The notes below the pieces were generated by a model. It was not told the DNA's origin, ran no database searches, and saw nothing but the letters and a program-made list of their open reading frames with translations. Below are positions 35,675-45,355 of a stretch of 64,000 nt of DNA, in pieces. The position numbers and the translations under genes were made by a program. This stretch comes from Bradyrhizobium sp. 141 (GTDB taxonomy: Bacteria; Pseudomonadota; Alphaproteobacteria; Rhizobiales; Xanthobacteraceae), in contig NZ_JADPKR010000064.1 of assembly GCF_023074055.1 (NCBI RefSeq), positions 124,001-188,000 of the forward strand. Reading direction: 5' to 3'. The first letter of the stretch is position 1; each line of letters starts with the position of its first letter.

Positions 35675-36480
35675 GTGGCCTACGAACACATTCTCTACGA
35701 GGTGAGCGACAAGATCGCGACCATCACGCTCAATCGCCCTGACCGCATGAATGCGTGGACGCCGGCCATGGAGCGCGATGTGCGTCATGCGATGGAAGCA
35801 TCAAGCGCCGACGACAATGTCCGCGGCATCATCCTCACCGGCGCGGGCCGCGCTTTCTGCGCCGGCGCAGACATGGATGCGCTCAAGGGGCTCGACCCCG
35901 ATGACGTCAGGCGTGCCTCGAACCTGCCGCCGTTCGACATGAATCGCCGGCCGGACTGGCAGACTCGCTATGGCTTCTACCCGTCGATCGGAAAGCCTGT
36001 GATCGCCATGCTCAATGGCGCCACCGCCGGCATCGGACTCGTGCACGCACTCTATTGCGACCTTCGCTTTGCCTCCGACAATACCGTGTTCACGACGGCC
36101 TTCGCGCGGCGCGGTCTGATTGCTGAGCACGGCATCAGCTGGATGCTGCCGCGCATCGTCGGCCACGCCAATGCGATGGACCTTCGGCGCGCCGCGTTTC
36201 GAGCGACGAGGCGCTGCGGATCGGACTGGTCAATCGGCTCTGCTCGCCCGAGAAGCTGCGCGAGGAGACCTACGCCTATGCGCGCGACCTCGCCGATTTC
36301 GTCTCGCCGAGCGCAATGGCCGTGATCAAGCGCCAGCTCTACGAGGTGCCGTTCCAGACGTTGGCGGAGGCGACGATCGAGGCTAACAGGGAGATGATGG
36401 TGGCGCTGGGTGGCAGCGATTTTCGGGAAGGCGTGGCGAGCTTTATGGAGAAGCGGCCGCCGAGGTTTACGGGGAGGTAG
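35675..36480 (+). pseudogene. Enoyl-CoA hydratase/isomerase, frameshifted
   Basis: Crotonase-fold protein broken by one frameshift. The first frame from 35675 reads YEHILYEVSDKIATITLNRP, then ILTGAGRAFCAGADMDALKG (oxyanion-hole region), GATAGIGLVHALYCDLRFAS and ISWMLPRIVGHANAMDL. Family homology then stops. From about 36187 the frame shifted by two carries the missing C-terminus: RRVSSDEALRIGLVNRLCSP, SAMAVIKRQLYEVPFQTLAE and [14 protein letters not shown], ending at TAG 36480. One base (or 3n+1 bases, since LL-type residues seem lost) is missing near 36182-36187. This could be a real mutation or an assembly error. Confidence 0.88.
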
Positions 36481-36527
36481 GGGGAATTCGGAGAGAGCCC
36501 GCCGTCGCCCTTCGGGCTATGGCGCGG

Positions 36528-36582
36528 CAGCCTTCGCTACGAAACGGCTCGCCGAGCCGAAGCAGGCGCAGCCTGCGAAGGC

Positions 36583-36584
<2 letters not shown>
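36528..36584. repeat. Nested hairpin next to tRNA-Ala
   Basis: Arms CAGCCTTCGC (36528-36537) and GCGAAGGCTG (36575-36584) enclose a second perfect hairpin CGGCTC-GCC-GAGCCG (36545-36559). It lies just beyond the 3' end of the tRNA and between it and the convergent hydratase remnant. It may end one or both transcripts. Confidence 0.6.
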
Positions 36585-36658
<74 letters not shown>

Positions 36659-36830
36659 TTTGCTGGCCGCTCTGGTAAACGCGGCCGACAACCGGGCGCC
36701 ATTTAAGTCCCCGCCAAGGTCAAGTCAAGGACGGCTGTAACCCGCTTTTAGCCATTCGGAACGCGACTTCCCTTGTTTGGGCGGGGGGGAACCGATATCT
36801 AGCGAAAGGCGTCACTTCCGACCGCAGCCA

Positions 36831-36862
36831 GTCTTCAAAAGCCAGAGTCTTCAAAAGCCAGA
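36831..36862. repeat. 16-bp direct duplication upstream of yggT
   Basis: Two exact, adjacent copies of GTCTTCAAAAGCCAGA. They end 13 nt before the yggT start, so they occupy the 5' leader and possibly the promoter-proximal region. Confidence 0.85.
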
Positions 36863-36875
36863 GCCCTGAAAAATC

Positions 36876-37166
36876 ATGCGTGCCGTTCTCGACATCGTCA
36901 TCATCGTGCTCGACCTCTACGTCTGGCTGCTGATCGCCTCCGCGATCCTGTCCTGGCTGATCGCCTTCAACGTTGTGAATACCCGCAACCAGTTCGTGTC
37001 GGCAGTGGCAGAGTTCCTGTACCGGATCACCGAGCCGGTGCTGGCGCCGATTCGCAATTTCCTGCCCAGTCTCGGCGGCCTCGACATCTCGCCGATCATC
37101 CTGATCCTGCTCATCATGTTCATCGAGCGGGTGATCCTGTACTACATCTACCCGAACGTGGTCTGA
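36876..37166 (+). CDS. YggT family membrane protein
   Basis: A 96-residue protein with two hydrophobic segments (about 5-30 and 70-92) joined by the conserved loop [24 protein letters not shown], typical of YggT/Ycf19. Relatives are linked to osmotic response, cell division or photosystem assembly; the role here is unknown. It begins a probable plus-strand operon with the DUF167 gene (15-nt gap) and folD. Confidence 0.92.
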   Translation: MRAVLDIVIIVLDLYVWLLIASAILSWLIAFNVVNTRNQFVSAVAEFLYRITEPVLAPIRNFLPSLGGLDISPIILILLIMFIERVILYYIYPNVV

Positions 37167-37181
37167 GCGGGCTGGAGCGCC

Positions 37182-37541
37182 TTGGTCGCGAAAGAGGCCT
37201 CTAGGGAACCCTGGCGCTACTCGGCCGCAGGAATCAGCATTGCGCTGCGGGTGACGCCGCGCGGCGGCCGCGATGACATCGACGGGATCGAGCAGCTGGC
37301 CGATGGCCGCAGCGTGCTCAAGGTGCGGGTGCGAGCGATCGCCGATGGCGGCGAGGCCAACAAGGCCGTTTTGGTGCTGCTGGCGAAATCGCTTGGTGTC
37401 CCCAAGGCCAGCGTGAGGCTCCTGTCCGGAGCCACCTCGCGGCTGAAGCAGATCGCAGTCGACGGCGATCCGGCACGGCTCGGCGAAGCCCTGCGCCAGC
37501 TCGTCCAAGCCAAATCTGCGGCCGTCAAATCGACAGACTGA
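37182..37541 (+). CDS. DUF167 (YggU) family protein
   Basis: A 119-residue protein with the DUF167 core: [39 protein letters not shown] and [19 protein letters not shown]. The alpha/beta fold is widespread and its function is unknown. The start is probably TTG at 37182, since no ATG or GTG sits upstream in frame close to the YggT stop. YggT-DUF167 adjacency is conserved across proteobacteria. folD follows 10 nt after the stop. Confidence 0.88.
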   Translation: MVAKEASREPWRYSAAGISIALRVTPRGGRDDIDGIEQLADGRSVLKVRVRAIADGGEANKAVLVLLAKSLGVPKASVRLLSGATSRLKQIAVDGDPARLGEALRQLVQAKSAAVKSTD

Positions 37542-37551
37542 GGGAACTGAC

Positions 37552-38436
37552 ATGACCGCCAAAATCATCGATGGAAAAGTCATCGCCGCGGAGCTTCGGG
37601 CCCGCGTCGCTGAGGAGGTTGCCCGGGTCAAGCGCGAGCACAATCTGGTGCCTGGGCTGGCGGTCGTACTGGTCGGCAGCGACCCCGCCAGCGAGGTTTA
37701 TGTCCGTTCCAAGCACACCCAGACCCAGGCCGCCGGCATGGCCTCGTTCGAGCACAAGCTACCGGCCGACGTCGCGCAGGCAGACCTCCTGGCGCTCGTC
37801 GCAAAGCTCAACCGCGATCCGGCCGTGCATGGCATTCTGGTGCAGCTGCCGCTGCCGAAGGGGTTGAACACGGAAGCCGTCATCAACGCCATCGACCCCG
37901 CCAAGGACGTCGACGGGCTGCATCCGAACAATGCCGGCCGGCTCGCCGGCGGCTTCGAGGCGCTGTCGCCCTGCACGCCGCTCGGCTGCATCATTCTGAC
38001 CAAGAGCGTGCACGCCTCGCTGGAGGGCATGAACGCCATCGTCATCGGCCGCTCCAACCTGGTCGGTCGCCCGCTGGTGCAATTGCTGCTGAACGAGAAC
38101 GCCACGGTGACGATCGCGCATTCGCGCTCGCGCGACTTGCCTGGGCTCGTGAAGAAGGCCGATCTCGTTTATGCCGCGGTCGGAAAGCCCGAGATGGTGC
38201 GCGGCGACTGGCTGAAGCCGGGCGCGACCGTGATCGACGTCGGCATCAACCGGATTCCGAAGGATGATGGCAAGACGCGCCTCGTCGGCGACGTCGCCTA
38301 TCAGGAAGCGCTGGAGGTTGCAGGCGCCATCACGCCGGTGCCGGGCGGCGTCGGTCAGATGACGGTGGCGTGCCTGCTGGTGAACACGCTGCGCGCGGCC
38401 TGTGCGATCGCGGGGCTGCCGAAGCCGGCGGTGTAG
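37552..38436 (+). CDS. folD: Methylenetetrahydrofolate dehydrogenase/cyclohydrolase
   Basis: Bifunctional cytoplasmic enzyme interconverting 5,10-methylene-THF and 10-formyl-THF. The protein is 294 residues. [19 protein letters not shown] carries the substrate-binding Tyr and catalytic Lys, QLPLPKGL is conserved, and [13 protein letters not shown] and [16 protein letters not shown] form the NADP site. The C-terminal [16 protein letters not shown] is diagnostic. It is last in the yggT-DUF167-folD run and convergent with ppa. Its 10-formyl-THF product feeds purH, which lies elsewhere in this window. Confidence 0.98.
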   Translation: MTAKIIDGKVIAAELRARVAEEVARVKREHNLVPGLAVVLVGSDPASEVYVRSKHTQTQAAGMASFEHKLPADVAQADLLALVAKLNRDPAVHGILVQLPLPKGLNTEAVINAIDPAKDVDGLHPNNAGRLAGGFEALSPCTPLGCIILTKSVHASLEGMNAIVIGRSNLVGRPLVQLLLNENATVTIAHSRSRDLPGLVKKADLVYAAVGKPEMVRGDWLKPGATVIDVGINRIPKDDGKTRLVGDVAYQEALEVAGAITPVPGGVGQMTVACLLVNTLRAACAIAGLPKPAV

Positions 38437-38445
38437 CTGAACTCT

Positions 38446-38590
38446 CGTGCCCCGGACGCAGCGCAGCGCTTCTTCAGCGGTGCGCTGCTGAGCCGGGGCC
38501 CCAGTGGCACCATGGGTCCCGGCTCAGCGACGCGTCACACCGGACGATGCTTCGCATCGCCGGGACGTGCCGCATCGCGTCCGGGACACC
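38446..38590. repeat. Palindromic intergenic repeat, family G copy 2
   Basis: Nested inverted repeats: CGTGCCCCGGACGCAGCGCA at the left and GCATCGCGTCCGGGACAC at the right. Inside are GAGCCGGGGCCCC and GGGTCCCGGCTC. It lies between convergent folD and ppa. Confidence 0.7.
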
Positions 38591-38596
38591 GGAACT

Positions 38597-39133
38597 TCAG
38601 CCCTTCTTTTTCTTCTCGCGATCCATGCCTTCGAGGATCAGCTTGTGCGCATCCTCCGGGCCGCCCCAGCGCAGGATCTTCACCCATTTGCCCTTCTCGA
38701 GATCCTTGTAGTGCTCGAAGAAGTGCTGGATCTGCTGCAGCGTGATGTCGGGCAGGTCGGAGTACGACTTCACCTTGTCATAGCGCTGCGTGAGCTTCGA
38801 CGACGGCACCGCCAGAATCTTCTCGTCGCCGCCGGCTTCGTCCTCCATGAACAGCACGCCGACCGGGCGCACGCTCATGACGGCGCCGGGAATGATGGCG
38901 CGGGTGTTGACGATCAGGACGTCGCAGGGGTCGCCGTCACCAGACAGTGTGTGCGGGATGAAGCCGTAATTACCGGGGTAACGCATCGGCGTGTAGAGGA
39001 AGCGGTCGACCACCAGCGTGCCGGCCTCCTTGTCCATCTCGTATTTGATCGGTTCGCCGCCCACGGGGACTTCGATAAGGACGTTGACTTCGTGGGGTAC
39101 GTTCTTCCCGATCGAGATCGCATCGATACGCAT
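38597..39133 (-). CDS. ppa: Inorganic pyrophosphatase (family I)
   Basis: Soluble Mg-dependent enzyme hydrolysing pyrophosphate. The protein is 178 residues, typical for proteobacteria. [20 protein letters not shown], the metal-binding signature GDPCDVLIV (Asp cluster), [22 protein letters not shown] and [15 protein letters not shown] are family hallmarks. It is a monocistronic minus-strand gene, convergent with folD. It ends in a basic KKKKG tail. Confidence 0.97.
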   Translation of the reverse strand: MRIDAISIGKNVPHEVNVLIEVPVGGEPIKYEMDKEAGTLVVDRFLYTPMRYPGNYGFIPHTLSGDGDPCDVLIVNTRAIIPGAVMSVRPVGVLFMEDEAGGDEKILAVPSSKLTQRYDKVKSYSDLPDITLQQIQHFFEHYKDLEKGKWVKILRWGGPEDAHKLILEGMDREKKKKG

Positions 39134-39309
39134 TCAAGGCTCCGTTGTTGCCGAGGTGAAATCGCGCCCGGCAGCGATTTTGGGCTGTCATACGCGGGCT
39201 TGGCCCGCTGATCCATCGCGTTTTTGTGAAATAATGAATCCGGAAATCACCGGCTCAAAGGCAACGGTATCGACGGAAGGGAAACGCTGCCGATTCAGCT
39301 TTCAGCAGC

Positions 39310-39819
39310 TCAATTGGTCCAAGCGAAGGCAACCTTGTCGAGCGCCTTCGGCCCGAACCGCTCTGACGAGCGTGCCACCATACGGCCCCCCAGCGCCCGG
39401 TAGAACTCGGTCGCCGGGTCGTTGTCCGAGAGCGCCCACACCACCATGCTCTTCAATCCGCTCTGCATCAGGTCGCGGCGGGCGGCGGCGAACAGGCGAC
39501 GGCCGAAGCCGAGGCCCTGGAATTCCGGACGCAGATAAAGCTCGTAGACCTCGCCGTCGAAATGCAGACTGCGGGCACGGTTGCGACCGTAATTGGCGTA
39601 GCCCGCGATCTTGTCGCCGAACACGAGCACGCTGACGCGGCTGCCCTTGCGGATCGCGCTGTCCCACCATTGCGGGCCCCGGCGGTTGATGAGCTTTTCC
39701 AGCTCGGCACCGGGAATGATGCCCTGATAGGCGGAGCGCCAGGCTTCGTCATGAGTGGACGCCACCGCAGTTGCATCTGCAGCTTTGGCCGGCCGGACCT
39801 CGATCAGGGTTGTGCTCAT
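39310..39819 (-). CDS. GNAT family N-acetyltransferase
   Basis: A 169-residue single GNAT domain. VYELYLRPEFQGLGFGRRLF is the acetyl-CoA-binding motif A (Q/R-x-x-G-x-G/A pattern). ALSDNDPATEFYRALGGRMV is the C-terminal motif B. The N-terminal DATAVASTHDEAWRSAYQGI resembles the YQG motif of many bacterial GNATs. The substrate is unknown. The start is the ATG at 39819; the frame continues to 39855 without support. Confidence 0.92.
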   Translation of the reverse strand: MSTTLIEVRPAKAADATAVASTHDEAWRSAYQGIIPGAELEKLINRRGPQWWDSAIRKGSRVSVLVFGDKIAGYANYGRNRARSLHFDGEVYELYLRPEFQGLGFGRRLFAAARRDLMQSGLKSMVVWALSDNDPATEFYRALGGRMVARSSERFGPKALDKVAFAWTN

Positions 39820-40085
39820 GGACGCAATCAAACCAAGTCGCCGCGTCGGCGGCAAGACCTATCGTTAATTATCGGTTAACGTGTGGACTTTGTGCATCAG
39901 TATCCTAGCCATGTTGTACCGAAAAAAGACAAGACGCCAATCAAATGGCACCGGCGTGCCCTGCATCGGTGCAAAACTCCTGTTGCGGCAACGAATGAAT
40001 GACAATGGCAACGCAGAAAATCCGCCCATGGTGATTCGTTCCTACTAGTGTGGCTGTCGCTGTTCGTGTTCGCCCTCGGCCATTC

Positions 40086-40985
40086 ATGCGGCTCATCAAC
40101 ACCATCGCGCTCCTGTCTCTGCTGGCCTTGCTGACTGCGCCGCCTCTGTGCGCTCAGGTCACGTTTGGCCCATCGGGAGAGGAGGGCGAGCCGCTTCGCC
40201 GACAACAATGGCTTGTGCCGTCGCCGGATACCGGCATTGCTGCGCATGCCCTGCTGTTTCGCCCCGCCGGCGCAGGTCCGTTTCGGCTTGCGGTGATCGC
40301 ACACGCCTCCACGCAGAACGGCTTGCGTCGTGCGCAGATGCCTCAGCCGGAATACCGTCCGCTCGCCGCCTATCTCGTCGCGCGCGGTTTTGCCGTGCTG
40401 GTGCCGGAGCGGCTCGGCCATGGTGCGACCGGCGGCAATTATGTCGAGGACCAGGGTGGATGTGACGAGGCCGACTATGCGCATTCGGGCCGTGCTACGG
40501 CCGAGGAAATCTGGCTCGCGCTCGATTATTTGCGAAAGCAGGATTTCATTCGCAAGGAGGCCGCCATCGTGATCGGCCATTCCGCCGGGGGTTGGGGTGC
40601 GCTGGCGCTCGCCAATGCCGATCCGAAAGCGATCTCCGCGATCACAGTGCTTGCGCCGGGGCGCGGCGGCCATGCCAATGACGAGCCGAACCGGATCTGC
40701 GCGCCACGCTCGCTTCGTGCGGCCGCCGCGGAGTTCGGCAGGGGCGCACGCATTCCCGTCACATGGCTCGTCGCGGATAACGACAGCTACTTCTCGCCGG
40801 CATTTTCCAGAGCGTTGGTCGATGCGTTTCGCAGCAGCGGCGGCAAAGCCGATTTTCGCGCCTTGCCGGCCGTCGGCAGCGAGGGGCATTGGTTGATCGA
40901 GAGCGAAGCCGGGGTCGACGCTGCGAGCCGCGAGCTCGCGCGTGCATTGAGTCAGCCCAGGCCAATGGCGACCAGGAAGCCGTAG
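40086..40985 (+). CDS. Exported alpha/beta hydrolase, dienelactone-hydrolase-like
   Basis: A 299-residue protein with a signal peptide (MRLINTIALLSLLALLTAPP, then LCAQ), possibly cleaved after CA. Alpha/beta-hydrolase features: FRLAVIAHASTQNGLRRAQ, AVLVPERLGHGATGGNY, nucleophile elbow VIGHSAGGWGALAL with Ser, and VGSEGHWLIE with a likely catalytic His. An acidic residue in LVADNDSYFSP is the probable third member. It is likely a periplasmic hydrolase or carboxylesterase. The start is the ATG at 40086 rather than GTG/ATG-like codons upstream. It is 11 nt upstream of the DCC-family gene. Confidence 0.87.
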   Translation: MRLINTIALLSLLALLTAPPLCAQVTFGPSGEEGEPLRRQQWLVPSPDTGIAAHALLFRPAGAGPFRLAVIAHASTQNGLRRAQMPQPEYRPLAAYLVARGFAVLVPERLGHGATGGNYVEDQGGCDEADYAHSGRATAEEIWLALDYLRKQDFIRKEAAIVIGHSAGGWGALALANADPKAISAITVLAPGRGGHANDEPNRICAPRSLRAAAAEFGRGARIPVTWLVADNDSYFSPAFSRALVDAFRSSGGKADFRALPAVGSEGHWLIESEAGVDAASRELARALSQPRPMATRKP

Positions 40986-40996
40986 GACGATCGCCA

Positions 40997-41404
40997 ATGA
41001 GCAAATGGCCCGACGACGACGTGATCCTGTTCGACGGCGTCTGCATCTTCTGTTCGCGCTGGGTCCGCTTCGTTGCGAAGCGCGACACGGCGAACCTGTT
41101 TCGCTTCACGCCGATCCAGTCGGACTATGGGACCCGGCTCGCGCGGACATTTGGTATCGATCCGGAGGATCCCGACACCAATGCGGTGGTCCACGGCGGC
41201 GCGATATTCATGAAGTCGGATGCTGCGCTGACTGTGCTGTCGCAGCTGCCCGGCTGGAGCTGGGTGCGCGCGCTATTCGCGGCGCCGAAGCCGCTGCGCG
41301 ATTTCGTCTACAGCCTTGTTGCACGCAATCGCTATCGCATCTTCGGCAAGTACGATTCGTGCTTCGTGCCCGATGCTGATTTACGGGCGCGGGTGATCGA
41401 GTAG
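40997..41404 (+). CDS. DCC family (DUF393) thiol-disulfide oxidoreductase-like protein
   Basis: A 135-residue protein. The diagnostic DVILFDGVCIFCSRWVRFV places the D-x-x-C-x-x-C motif close to the N-terminus. FRFTPIQSDYG and a C-terminal NRYRIFGKYDSCFVPD are typical of the family. A thioredoxin-like fold is assumed and the partner is unknown. The start is the ATG at 40997, 11 nt after the hydrolase stop, which suggests co-transcription. Confidence 0.9.
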   Translation: MSKWPDDDVILFDGVCIFCSRWVRFVAKRDTANLFRFTPIQSDYGTRLARTFGIDPEDPDTNAVVHGGAIFMKSDAALTVLSQLPGWSWVRALFAAPKPLRDFVYSLVARNRYRIFGKYDSCFVPDADLRARVIE

Positions 41405-41406
41405 CC

Positions 41407-41523
41407 CGTCATTGCGAGCGAAGCGACTTGTCCGCCGAAGCCTTGGCGAAGGCGGAAGCAATCCAGACTGCCACCGCGCAGGGATACTGGATTGTTTCGT
41501 CGCAAGAGCTCCTCGCAATGACG
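41407..41523. repeat. Long palindromic intergenic repeat, family D copy 1
   Basis: CGTCATTGCGAGCGAAGCGA at the left and CTCCTCGCAATGACG at the right, with inner AATCCAGACTG and GGATTGTTTCGTCGC. It lies between the convergent DCC-family and amine-oxidase genes. Copies at 54079 and 57685. Confidence 0.8.
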
Positions 41524-41533
41524 GAGATTGCGG

Positions 41534-42778
41534 CTACGGTTTGCCTCGAGCCGCCAGCACTGCCTGCGCCGCCCGCTCTCCACTGTCCCGCGCGCCGTGC
41601 GCCGTCGTGAAGAAAGTCGGCGACGTCGCCTCGCCCGCGAAGAACAGCCGTCCATCCACCGGTGCCGCCAGCACGGCGCGATCGTCGGCGTGGCCGGGCA
41701 GCGCGTGCGAATATGAGCCGCGCGCGAAGGGATCGTGGGCCCAGCGCGACTCATACAGCGGCTTCAGCTTGCGGCGGATGTCGTTGCCGAGGAAGCCGGC
41801 GATCTCGTCGATGCTGTGCGCGGCAATTGCGCCTTCGCCGGCGTCTTCCAGCGCGCGCGCAAAGCTGCCGCCGAAGAAGCCTTCGATGCAGGGCTGGCCG
41901 AACGGGCGGATGTGATAGGTGCCCATCTCGGTACGCATGGTGGCACCGCGCAGATTGCCTTCCTTCGGGAAGGCTTCGGCGCCGTCGAGCGCCAGCGTCA
42001 CCTTGTCGTCGACGCCGAGCGGCAGGCCGGCTGCCGCATCGACCTTGGCTGGTAACGGTGGTGAAAAGCGGATCGCCTCATCGGCAATCAGGTTGGTCGG
42101 GACGGTGACGATCACCTTGTCGGTGGTCAGCGTGCCCTGCGACGTCTCGATGCGGATGCGCTTGCCGGAATGATCGATCAGCGCGACGTTGCAGTCCAAC
42201 GCCACCGGGCAGGGCGCGCCATAGGCGGCAATCAGCGCGCCATAGCCGCGCCGGACGCGCCAGTTGAGGTCCGTGTCCTCATAGGCATCCCAGTCCAGCG
42301 TCGACATGTCTTTCAATTCGCAGCCGTTGATGTAGGTCGAGACCGCGTCGATCATCGGGTTCCAGCGATTGCCGGGCTCCAGGCTCAGGCTCGCGGGTTC
42401 ATCCTTGCCCTCCAGCGCGGTCTGCCAGAGACGCTCGTAGAACGTATCCATCGCGCGCAGGAAATCGTCGCGCTCGCTTTGCGGAAACGCGTTGCCATAG
42501 GCGCGCTCGCGCCAGGGCGGCAGGTCCCTGTTGAGCTCGAAACCCAGCTGTTGCGCGATTGCGACGAAGGAGTTCTTGTCCGCCGAGTGCAGCCAGCCGC
42601 AGCCGACGTCGAAGGTCACTTCGGGCGAGGCCTGCACGGTCCAGGCCCGGCCACCGAGCCGGTTACGCGCCTCCAGCACGATCACGGCGAGGCCGCGGCC
42701 CGCCAGCGCGTGTGCCGCGCCGAGGCCGGCGGCACCGGCGCCGATGATCGCGACGTCGACGGAGGCGGGGAGGGACAT
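41534..42778 (-). CDS. Flavin-dependent amine oxidase family protein
   Basis: A 414-residue FAD enzyme. The N-terminal dinucleotide-binding motif is VAIIGAGAAGLGAAHALAG, with VIVLEARNRLGGRAWT (the GGR signature of the monoamine-oxidase family). VTVPTNLIAD is the second FAD region. The C-terminal RLFFAGEATSPTFFTTAHGA is the FAD-end motif. It should oxidise an amine or a related substrate; the specific one is unknown. No signal peptide is visible. Confidence 0.93.
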   Translation of the reverse strand: MSLPASVDVAIIGAGAAGLGAAHALAGRGLAVIVLEARNRLGGRAWTVQASPEVTFDVGCGWLHSADKNSFVAIAQQLGFELNRDLPPWRERAYGNAFPQSERDDFLRAMDTFYERLWQTALEGKDEPASLSLEPGNRWNPMIDAVSTYINGCELKDMSTLDWDAYEDTDLNWRVRRGYGALIAAYGAPCPVALDCNVALIDHSGKRIRIETSQGTLTTDKVIVTVPTNLIADEAIRFSPPLPAKVDAAAGLPLGVDDKVTLALDGAEAFPKEGNLRGATMRTEMGTYHIRPFGQPCIEGFFGGSFARALEDAGEGAIAAHSIDEIAGFLGNDIRRKLKPLYESRWAHDPFARGSYSHALPGHADDRAVLAAPVDGRLFFAGEATSPTFFTTAHGARDSGERAAQAVLAARGKP

Positions 42779-42898
42779 GAGTGGGCTCTAGCACGTTCGC
42801 TGGGTGTGCTGAAGCCGCTACGCGAATAGCCGCCATCACCCGCTCATGTGCGCAACAGCGCTTCGGAGCGGGTGATTCAATATTCCAGAGACGGTCTC

Positions 42899-42976
42899 GT
42901 AGGGTGGGCAAAGGCGCTCTTGCGCCGTGCCCACCATTCTCAAGTGGTGGGCACGCTTGCGCTTTGCCCACCCTAC
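42899..42976. repeat. Long palindromic intergenic repeat, family A copy 2
   Basis: GTAGGGTGGGCAAAGGCGCT at the left and GCGCTTTGCCCACCCTAC at the right, with inner GTGCCCACCA/TGGTGGGCAC. It lies between typA and the amine-oxidase gene. It matches 13729-13818 closely. Confidence 0.8.
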
Positions 42977-42997
42977 GGCACTGCGGAGTGCGGCGGC

Positions 42998-44824
<1,827 letters not shown>

Positions 44825-44941
44825 GAGTGAGCTTCTTTGCGTTCGAACAATGGGTTAAGCGCGATCTCGCCGGTCGGACCGGGACCTCTTCTCGAAACAA
44901 CGCTGGAAGACTGGAAACGGGCGCTCGCCGCCCAAAAAGGA

Positions 44942-44961
44942 AGCCCGGCCATCTTGACCGG
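44942..44961. terminator. Short hairpin between the three-gene operon and typA
   Basis: GCCCGG and CCGGGC form a 6-bp stem around a 9-nt loop in the 237-nt gap between the TM-protein gene (ends 45062) and typA (starts 44824). AAAAAGG lies on its left, so a minus-strand terminator for the upstream operon is plausible. Confidence 0.4.
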
Positions 44962-45061
44962 GCACCCTACGCGTTGCGGCGCAATATATGCAAAAACCGC
45001 CAAAAAACAATGTGTTCTTTGGCCATTGGTTGACTGAATTTTGTCCGGGAATCTCCGGGGG

Positions 45062-45355
45062 TTAGGCTTGCGTTCCGGGATGGGCGGGGGCCTTCCGCCC
45101 CTTGATGGCCGCCCAGATCAGGGCGACCCCGCCTATTCCCACGACCAGGCCCAAAAAGACCAGTGGTGCGATGTCGGAGGCGATCCGGCCATCCTCGACC
45201 ACCGACATTCCACCGAAGAGCAGTGCACAGGCACCCGGCAGCAGCATCAGGATCCCGAAGATCGCCATGAGCGCGGTCAGGCAGCCGCTGCGCTTTTGCA
45301 TCGGGGCAGGAGGCGGACCCGGGGGCGCCGGTGGCGGTGTGTCGCTGATGCTCAT
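45062..45355 (-). CDS. Small two-TM membrane protein, third gene of the Lgt-like/radical SAM operon
   Basis: A 97-residue protein of unknown function. A Pro-rich N-terminus (PPPAPPGPPPAPMQ) precedes two hydrophobic segments (about 24-50 and 64-85) and a basic tail. The start ATG at 45355 overlaps the stop of the radical SAM gene by ATGA, a sign of translational coupling. The same frame is open much further upstream (to 45967), but that part is the antisense-free shadow of the radical SAM gene. Its likely role is to assist or anchor the operon's enzymes at the inner membrane, which is inference. Confidence 0.78.
   Translation of the reverse strand: MSISDTPPPAPPGPPPAPMQKRSGCLTALMAIFGILMLLPGACALLFGGMSVVEDGRIASDIAPLVFLGLVVGIGGVALIWAAIKGRKAPAHPGTQA

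Noticed and set aside
44827-45033. Small frames between typA and the small TM gene
   Set aside because: No plausible start signal or hydrophobic/motif pattern; region looks like leader and terminator DNA.
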